From Chloroflexota bacterium (GTDB taxonomy: Bacteria > Chloroflexota > Anaerolineae > Anaerolineales > Anaerolineaceae), in the NCBI GenBank assembly GCA_016838895.1, contig JAEKNU010000015.1:1-64000 (forward strand): DNA of 64,000 bases, in the 5' to 3' direction. Position 1 is the first letter of the stretch, and each line of letters opens with the position of its first letter. This document shows, one piece after another, positions 57,739 to 64,000 of the stretch. Under the pieces are notes generated by a model. That model had not been told where the DNA came from. It did not search any database and saw only the letters and a list, made by a program, of their open reading frames with translations. Both the position numbers and the translations under genes were made by a program.

Positions 57739-60700
57739 GCTTGTTCTCCATGGATTACCCGATCAGCAATCAGGCAGCATCTTTGTCCATTCTGATAGCC
57801 CACTTCACGTAAACCGAGGTTCGGGTCTAATATTTCCGCCACTGTTTTTTCGGATATTTCAGCAATACTCTGTCCTGGTGCAAAATCAATCGTTCGGCAT
57901 AGGACTGTTGACCATTCCAAAGAAAGTGTTTTTACCAACCCGTTCAAACCACCTGCCAATGGATCGCTGTTTTGCGGTTGATGTTGTCCAAAACAGCCAT
58001 CATTCTGTATAACAGTGATGAATGAATTGCGATACTCTTCCCGCACAATGTTCAAATCAGATTGCATGTGTTTTGCCAATAGAAATGCAAATTGATTCAT
58101 TTGCAAGCTATTTTCATTGACAAATTGTTGCGTACTTTTTACTTTATGAGACACGCAGAAATTAGCTGCCCCACAAATAGTTTCAAATTGCTGATGAATC
58201 TCATTAATTAATTTTTCAAAGCCTGCATCACTAATTTCATCAAGCACAAATTGTACTTTGCCTACAGGATTGGATTTTTCCTTTTTATCCAGCATCTGAT
58301 CAGGTAATTGAATCAATGCCGTCTGCCAGCCAAAGCGCTGTAAATCTGAACTGAAAGTTTCACCAATATCCAAACCCTGATCAACGATCAGATAAACACC
58401 TTTTGCTGGGAAAGTCATTAATAATCGATCCGGCACGGGCAATATCTGCTTTTTTACCTGAAAAACAGGTAATGAAGAAGTCAGTATTGAGGTTACAGAA
58501 GCCTGCTGGATGCCGGGTTTATTCCCGGCGCTGGCTTTTTTTTCCAGTAACTCCTGTATCTTTTGCAGCGTGCTGAGTTCTGCCATCTCCTCGGCTTCTA
58601 CCGCGGGCAAATCAGGGAATGTCTCTTGCAAGGCGCCCATAATTTCCACGCGTTTGATTGAATCAATGCCCAAATCAGCTTCCAGATTCATTTCGGGTTC
58701 CAACATCTCTGCCGGATAACCGGTTTTTTCTGCAACAATATTGATCAGACTGGATAGCAATACTTCTTTGTCCAATTTGATGCTGGCAACCGCTTGTGTT
58801 TCTTTAACTGGTTCTACAACGGCAGGAACAGGCTCAACTTTATTTTCTATGGGTGAGGAGAATTCCCCAAGCATATTCTGTATATCCTTCATGGTGCGCA
58901 AGGCAGCCAACTGTTCAGCAGGGATATTCGCAGCTTGAGGGATCGTCTCTTGTAGGGTTCCCATGATCTCAACTTTTTTGATTGAGTCAATACCCAAATC
59001 AGATTCCATATCCATCTCAGGTTCAAGCATCTCAATCGGATAGCCTGTTTTTTCAGCGATCACACTGTTAATCAATGCTGCCAAATCGATGGCTGGTTGA
59101 GCACTGGCGTTTTTTTGAGGTTCAATCGGTGCGACTGTTTTAGGGACTGGTTGCTCAATTACGCCAACTGGTTGGCTCGCTTGCGCAATCCGCTGCATCA
59201 AATCAGAAATTTCCTGCAATGTTTTCGTCGTTGATAGCTGGTCAACTGGAATCTCGGGCAAACTGGGGAACGCCTCTTGCAGAGCACCCAGAATTTCCAC
59301 ACGCTTGATGGAATCAATCCCTAAATCGGATTCCATATCCATTTGCGGATCAATCATCTCAACTGGGTAGCCAGTTTTCTCAGCCACAATGGATAACAAG
59401 GCGTCAAAGATAGCTTTTTCACTGATTGTTTCGCTGAGAGCAGGAGATTCTTCAACTACAGGCAATGTTTGTGGTACTGATACAGGCGGCGAAGAGTGCA
59501 TAATAGCTGGCTGATTTACCTGCCCTTCGCTTGCCGAAATCCGGGGTTCAATCGATTTTCCACGCCCATTGCCATTGCCATTCCCTTTACTATTATTTCC
59601 CTGGGATTTCGTTGCACTTCGCCCGGGAACAGTAACCACATTTGAACTCCGCAACAATTGTGTGAATGAGCGTGTAAAATCTGCATGCGTATCAATATAC
59701 TGTTCATGCAAACGAGCAGTTTCATTCTGATGCTGATGGAAGCGATCCATATTGCGATTGACACTTTTAAGGATCATCGTCATTTGTTCATTTTGCTCGG
59801 GTGTTTCAGCAGGTTGCTGTGCCAATTGCAGTTGTTGGCTGGTCAATTGGGCAAATACTTCCGTATATGTAGCTTCATTTTGTAAATAATGGTCATGCAA
59901 TCGCAATGCTTCCGCCTGCTGTTCCTGGAAACGATCCAGCGTGGCTTCCGCGGGTACGAAAGTGTCATTCCAGTCAGCCTCAGTTGTCATCGTTTCGGTT
60001 TCTGTGGTGATCGTATTTACTGGCACAGTCTGTAAAGCAGCTTCTGCTGCTAGAATGCTTTGCAAAGGCTCGATCGTGGAAACGGCATCCTCAAATGCCT
60101 GGATGGTCTTCTCTGTTTTATAGAAACCAGCCGTCAAGTTAATGATGCCCTTAACTTCTTTTTCCAACACTTTGGGTTCCTGTAATAATGCATATGGATC
60201 AACATCGCCAAAGGTTAACCCGGCGACTTTCAGTGCAACCACAGCCTGGCGAAGCTGTAAATCACTATCTGCTCTGGCGTTTGGATTGATCGCAATCACT
60301 TCTATCTCTGCCATCTGATCCTGGAGAATATCACGTACCAGATTCGTCAGTACCGATTTTGGTCCAAATTCGATGAACATCCGTCCGCCATCCGCATAAA
60401 CCTGCTTTACCTGCTGGGCAAATTGCACTGATTCCAGCATATGTTTTTCCAGCGTGCTCTGCACTTTCTTAGGATCAGTCGGGTATTGTTTGGCAGTGGT
60501 ATTAGAATATACAGGTATGGATGGGGCATTAAAGGTCAACTTCTTCAACGCGGCAGCGAATGGTTTCTGAGCATGTGCTACCAATTTTGTATGGAATGCA
60601 GCAGATACAGGAAGTGGAATAACAGAATATCCCTTTTCCGTTAGCACTGCCTGTACGGCATTCAAATCCTTTTTCGCCCCAGCCAATACCACTTGCAGAG

Positions 60701-62987
60701 GAGAATTAAAATTCGCGATCTTTACATCTGGAAAATCTTTTAATAAGGACGGTAATTCATCAGTATTGCCTTTGACAGCCAGCATACTGCCCGCATCAAA
60801 TGATTCATCTACTGGAGCAGCCATGGCTGCCCCACGAGCTTTGGCTGCTTTTTGATAATCCTCATCAGAGAATACGCCGGCAGCCCATAATGCAGTAAGC
60901 TCACCAAAGCTGTGCCCCAGGCTGAAATTCGCAGCCAGACCTGCATTCTGTAGAATTTTGTACAAAGCCATACTCATACTGCCGATTGCCGGCTGTGCAT
61001 GACGAGTATTGCGTAAATTACCATCTTGTTGTTTTCTTGATTGATCATCAAATACCGGAATCGGATAAATCACATTGGATAATGGCGCATCGTCGTCTTC
61101 CACAAAAAGTTGATCCATTTTGCCAAACTGCTCACGCACCACCGGGAAATTCATTGCCAGTTCAGAGCCCATGTTGACATATTGGGAACCCTGACCGGAA
61201 AACATGGCTACGACTTTACCATTGTAATCCGCTGCCGATTTTCGATAGCTCAACCCATTTGGATGACTCCAGGCGTTTTGCTGTGGGTTTTTTGTAAACA
61301 AATCCAGGGCTAACTGCAATTTGCTCAGCGCATCTTTTTTATCCTGCACCACAAATCCCAGGCGCGCCTGTGAGGCTGAAATTTCAGGTTCACGAGAGGC
61401 TTGAATTAATTCATAAAAAACGTGATCCGCTTGTTCCCCTGCCAGAGCCTGCGCGGTTTGCTGGCACTTTGCCTGCAAATCAGCAGGTGAGTCAGCGGCC
61501 AAGAAAACGATATTGTTCTTGGATTGCAAACGATAAGCCAGTGTATGCTCTGGCTGATACTCTTCCAATACAACATGAAAATTGGTCCCGCCAAATCCAA
61601 AGGCACTCACACCAGCTCGCCGTGGATTACTATTCACTGCCTGAATCCAGGGCCTAGTCTCAGTATTGATATACAAAGGGGTTTCGTCCAAACCAAATTT
61701 TGGATTGGGTTTTTCAACATTTATGGTAGCGGGTAATATCTTGTGATGTAGTGCCAGCGAGGCTTTGATCATACCGGCAGTACCGGCTGCGGCTTTGGTA
61801 TGCCCAATATTGGATTTGATGCTACCCAGAGCAATGGATTGCTTCCTGGCGGCATCATATTCACTGTATACCAGTTTCAAACCTGCCATTTCAGCCGGAT
61901 CACCGGCCATCGTACCGGTACCATGAGCTTCAATCAAGCCAACAGTGTCGGGTGTAAAACCAGCCTCTTTGTAAGCGCGCCGTACGGCGATTGCCTGACC
62001 TTCTGAACGTGGCGCATATATGGATTTAAAGCGTCCATCACTGGAGGAACCAATCCCTTTGATCACAGCATAAATACGGTCACCATCGCGTTCGGCATCT
62101 TCCAGGCGCTTTAGCACAAGCATCCCCAAACCTTCACCAACCATCATACCGTCTGAGTTCTCATCAAACGTACGTACCCGATCACTTTTTGAAAATGCAG
62201 GGGTTTTACTGAAACAAACATAGGAGGCAATTGAGTTATCCGTATCAATACCACCGGTAACCATCATGTCTGCTCTATGATCTGTCAATTCCATGATTGC
62301 CATGCGGATGGCAGCCAATGAACTCGCACAGGCCGCATCAATCACACAATTCGTGCCGCCCAGATCAAAGCGATTAGCAATACGTCCGGCAATTACATTC
62401 CCGATCGTGCCAGGAAAGGCGTTTTCTGTCCAACGTACATATGCCAATTTCATCTTTTCCACAATTTTAGCAATATCATCTTCGGCAATACCACTGCTTC
62501 TTAAAGCTTTCTCCCAGACAGGATACTGTAAACGTGCCATTAGGGGTGTAAACAATTTCAATGACATGCCCACAACACCCAATATCACGCCAGTATTTTC
62601 ACGAATACTATTTTCACTATCCAGGTAACCAGCGTCCTGTAAAGCTTCCTTTGTTACAACGAGCGAGATTAATTGAGAAACATCAGTCACTTCAAGAATG
62701 TTTGGCGGCAAGCCGAATTCCATGGGATTAAATGGCACATCATTGATAAAGCCTCCCATTTTACAGTAAACCTTGTCCTCCGCTTTCGGATCAGGATCAT
62801 AATAATCCTCAATACTCCAGCGGCTTTCCGGTACTTCAGTAATACTGTTTACTTTATTGAGGATATTATCCCAAAACGCTGGTAAATGGTCTGCCTGTGG
62901 ATAAAGAGAGGACATACCGATGATTGCAATTGGAGTATTCGATAAACGGGATTTCATCTCCGTATTTGTTTGCTTTCTGGATGCCAT
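57735..62987 (-). CDS. pfaA: PfaA-like synthase: KS-AT-ACPx3-KR (structural half)
   Basis: A 1750-residue iterative type I synthase. KS at about 18-465 (active Cys220 in DAACASSLAA, EAHGTGTMAGDP, GSIKSNIGHTKAAAG); AT at about 600-905 (Ser693 in GHSFGE; SAAFHTKLV is the malonyl-type motif). A linker with two copies of an RFxxQQxExxRLHxxY element (about 1018 and 1080) and a Gly/Asn-rich stretch comes next. Three ACPs follow with phosphopantetheine serines at about 1226, 1335 and 1443 (GIDSIKR/GIDSIKK). The C-terminal 230 residues match the structural half of a ketoreductase. The start at 62987 has GGAGG five bases upstream. A PfaE-type phosphopantetheinyl transferase is needed and is not in the window. 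Confidence 0.92.
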   Translation of the reverse strand: MASRKQTNTEMKSRLSNTPIAIIGMSSLYPQADHLPAFWDNILNKVNSITEVPESRWSIEDYYDPDPKAEDKVYCKMGGFINDVPFNPMEFGLPPNILEVTDVSQLISLVVTKEALQDAGYLDSENSIRENTGVILGVVGMSLKLFTPLMARLQYPVWEKALRSSGIAEDDIAKIVEKMKLAYVRWTENAFPGTIGNVIAGRIANRFDLGGTNCVIDAACASSLAAIRMAIMELTDHRADMMVTGGIDTDNSIASYVCFSKTPAFSKSDRVRTFDENSDGMMVGEGLGMLVLKRLEDAERDGDRIYAVIKGIGSSSDGRFKSIYAPRSEGQAIAVRRAYKEAGFTPDTVGLIEAHGTGTMAGDPAEMAGLKLVYSEYDAARKQSIALGSIKSNIGHTKAAAGTAGMIKASLALHHKILPATINVEKPNPKFGLDETPLYINTETRPWIQAVNSNPRRAGVSAFGFGGTNFHVVLEEYQPEHTLAYRLQSKNNIVFLAADSPADLQAKCQQTAQALAGEQADHVFYELIQASREPEISASQARLGFVVQDKKDALSKLQLALDLFTKNPQQNAWSHPNGLSYRKSAADYNGKVVAMFSGQGSQYVNMGSELAMNFPVVREQFGKMDQLFVEDDDAPLSNVIYPIPVFDDQSRKQQDGNLRNTRHAQPAIGSMSMALYKILQNAGLAANFSLGHSFGELTALWAAGVFSDEDYQKAAKARGAAMAAPVDESFDAGSMLAVKGNTDELPSLLKDFPDVKIANFNSPLQVVLAGAKKDLNAVQAVLTEKGYSVIPLPVSAAFHTKLVAHAQKPFAAALKKLTFNAPSIPVYSNTTAKQYPTDPKKVQSTLEKHMLESVQFAQQVKQVYADGGRMFIEFGPKSVLTNLVRDILQDQMAEIEVIAINPNARADSDLQLRQAVVALKVAGLTFGDVDPYALLQEPKVLEKEVKGIINLTAGFYKTEKTIQAFEDAVSTIEPLQSILAAEAALQTVPVNTITTETETMTTEADWNDTFVPAEATLDRFQEQQAEALRLHDHYLQNEATYTEVFAQLTSQQLQLAQQPAETPEQNEQMTMILKSVNRNMDRFHQHQNETARLHEQYIDTHADFTRSFTQLLRSSNVVTVPGRSATKSQGNNSKGNGNGNGRGKSIEPRISASEGQVNQPAIMHSSPPVSVPQTLPVVEESPALSETISEKAIFDALLSIVAEKTGYPVEMIDPQMDMESDLGIDSIKRVEILGALQEAFPSLPEIPVDQLSTTKTLQEISDLMQRIAQASQPVGVIEQPVPKTVAPIEPQKNASAQPAIDLAALINSVIAEKTGYPIEMLEPEMDMESDLGIDSIKKVEIMGTLQETIPQAANIPAEQLAALRTMKDIQNMLGEFSSPIENKVEPVPAVVEPVKETQAVASIKLDKEVLLSSLINIVAEKTGYPAEMLEPEMNLEADLGIDSIKRVEIMGALQETFPDLPAVEAEEMAELSTLQKIQELLEKKASAGNKPGIQQASVTSILTSSLPVFQVKKQILPVPDRLLMTFPAKGVYLIVDQGLDIGETFSSDLQRFGWQTALIQLPDQMLDKKEKSNPVGKVQFVLDEISDAGFEKLINEIHQQFETICGAANFCVSHKVKSTQQFVNENSLQMNQFAFLLAKHMQSDLNIVREEYRNSFITVIQNDGCFGQHQPQNSDPLAGGLNGLVKTLSLEWSTVLCRTIDFAPGQSIAEISEKTVAEILDPNLGLREVGYQNGQRCCLIADRVIHGEQA

Positions 62988-63036
62988 AAGCACCTCCAAA
63001 TTTCAAATTCAAGATTTTTTTTCATATCGTAAAAAA

Positions 63037-63064
63037 AGCATAAATATGCTAATACATGGGTAAA
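63037..63064 (-). promoter_or_regulatory. Candidate promoter with dyad for the lipid synthase operon
   Basis: On the minus strand TTTACC (63064-63059) and TATGCT (63042-63037) are 16 bases apart. The -10 lies in a perfect dyad AGCATA-TT-TATGCT (63050-63037), a possible operator. The leader would be about 45 bases. Confidence 0.4.
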
Positions 63065-63074
63065 CCCTTAAAAC

Positions 63075-63114
63075 AAAAAAAAGTTGCGCTAATTGTCTAT
63101 ACAACCAGCGCAAC
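63075..63114 (-). terminator. Terminator after pheA
   Basis: GTTGCGCT (63083-63090) pairs with AGCGCAAC (63107-63114), with an inner 4-bp TTGT/ACAA helix, followed leftward by a run of T (A-rich at 63074-63082). It separates pheA from the lipid synthase operon. Confidence 0.75.
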
Positions 63115-63136
63115 GAACCTATTTCTTTCTGTCTTT

Positions 63137-63982
63137 TTAATCTACAAGTGGATTTTTGGATGCTGGATATATGCCAACTAATTTTGATGAGTTCGTTTCT
63201 GAGAATAAGTATTCCTGTAATCCATCATATGAAGTTGGAGGTAATTCGGCGCTGACATCAATACAAAAAATATATTCCCACGGCTTATTTTGTAATGGTC
63301 GAGATTCAATTTTCGTCAGATTAAATGATCGCTCAGCAATGCCAGAAAGCACCTTCGACAACGCACCAGGATAATGTGGCAGCGTAAATATATAGGTTGC
63401 CTTATACTTTTTATCACCGTCAGCTAAGGCTGCAGGTGCTTTTCTGATCGCCAAAAATCGAGTGGTATTATTCTGACTAGTTTCAATATTCTCACTGAGT
63501 AAAGCCATATCATGAACCTTGCAAGCATACGCAGACGCAATAGCTCCCATGGATGGATCACCACCTTCCTTGATCAATCTTACGCTGCCTGCTGTATCAA
63601 AACTGGCTTGTGCTTTGATATGGTTTTCATGTAAAAATACCGCACTTTGTGCCAAAGCCTGAGGATGACTGATGACGGTTTTTATATCATCCAATTGCGT
63701 GCCAGGCAAACCGATCAAGCAATGATGGATTTGATAATATTGCTCGCCGATGATATGCAAATCATATTCGTTCAGTAAATCATAATTCTGGTGAATACTG
63801 CCGGCTGTTGAATTTTCAACCGGGATAAATCCAAAATCAGCTTCTCCGGAAAACGTCAATTCAAATACTTTGGCAAACTCTTCACAGGGTATACTCTCTA
63901 CTTTGTCTCCAAAATATTGCAGCAATGCACTTTCAGAATAAGCACCCATTTCACCTTGATATGCTATACGAATTTTTCCCAT
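63137..63982 (-). CDS. pheA: Prephenate dehydratase with ACT domain
   Basis: Converts prephenate to phenylpyruvate in phenylalanine synthesis. The 281 residues form a monofunctional enzyme without a chorismate mutase part. Catalytic domain 1-185: IAYQGEMGAYSESALLQYFG, GFIPVENSTAGSIHQNYDLL, SHPQALAQSAVFL and NNTTRFLAI with the catalytic Thr-Arg. ACT domain about 192-270: LPHYPGALSKVLSGIAERSFN and KIESRPLQNKPWEYIFCID, the phenylalanine-sensing site. GGAG precedes the ATG. Confidence 0.95.
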   Translation of the reverse strand: MGKIRIAYQGEMGAYSESALLQYFGDKVESIPCEEFAKVFELTFSGEADFGFIPVENSTAGSIHQNYDLLNEYDLHIIGEQYYQIHHCLIGLPGTQLDDIKTVISHPQALAQSAVFLHENHIKAQASFDTAGSVRLIKEGGDPSMGAIASAYACKVHDMALLSENIETSQNNTTRFLAIRKAPAALADGDKKYKATYIFTLPHYPGALSKVLSGIAERSFNLTKIESRPLQNKPWEYIFCIDVSAELPPTSYDGLQEYLFSETNSSKLVGIYPASKNPLVD

Positions 63983-64000
63983 TAGAAGCTCCTTTTTTCC

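Overview
The window looks like part of the chromosome of an AT-rich anaerobic bacterium, most likely a member of the Chloroflexota, class Anaerolineae. This is an inference from gene content: a giant secreted RHS protein with Thr/Pro-rich linkers, a DUF5671-type membrane protein, a Rex repressor beside an iron-sulfur protein, methylmalonyl-CoA enzymes and a PUFA-synthase-like cluster. No rRNA or phylogenetic marker was compared. One tRNA (Glu, UUC) is present. I found no CRISPR array, insertion sequence, integrase or phage gene.

Layout. 0-8.5 kb: a 2825-residue exported RHS/YD-repeat protein whose C-terminal end holds two 1.1-kb tandem units and a third that breaks off after about 40 residues. 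8.8-12.2 kb: a YgiQ-type radical SAM protein, a cysteine-rich 4Fe-4S protein and Rex. 12.2-17.8 kb: atpA-atpG-atpD-atpC followed by an unusual mreB-like gene, all read leftward behind a good promoter; delta and all Fo subunits are absent. 17.9-20.0 kb: methylmalonyl-CoA mutase catalytic chain and epimerase. 20.2-23.6 kb: rplI, a RodZ-like protein with two HTH domains, and rimO. 23.7-27.1 kb: ZIP transporter, murJ and a TPR-like membrane protein (leftward). 27.2-31.8 kb: rsmI, a small membrane protein, a proline iminopeptidase, and two membrane proteins of unknown role. 31.8-34.3 kb: a Cache-GGDEF diguanylate cyclase, tRNA-Glu and an SRAP protein. 34.4-38.2 kb: bifunctional formiminotransferase-cyclodeaminase, a CapA-like lipoprotein and dcd. 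38.2-42.2 kb: a TetR regulator with a perfect 35-bp palindrome over its own start, followed by an ABC exporter (permease-ATPase-permease). 42.2-46.7 kb: ettA, zwf, pgl and a glutaredoxin-like protein. 46.7-48.0 kb: pepT.

48.0-63.0 kb is the most distinctive region. It is a leftward, tightly packed gene set: KS-AT-ACPx3-KR(structural half); KR(catalytic half)-DH; pseudo-KS-AT (PfaB type); a double-hotdog FabA-type dehydratase; a PfaD-type enoyl reductase; then an acyl-CoA carboxyltransferase, a 63-residue small protein and a biotin carrier protein, ending at a strong terminator. It resembles a secondary-lipid or polyunsaturated fatty acid synthase carrying part of its own extender-unit carboxylase. 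The product is unknown. pheA follows at the right edge, separated from the cluster by a terminator.

Many starts were moved from the longest open frame to the codon preceded by a Shine-Dalgarno sequence; the reason is given in each entry.
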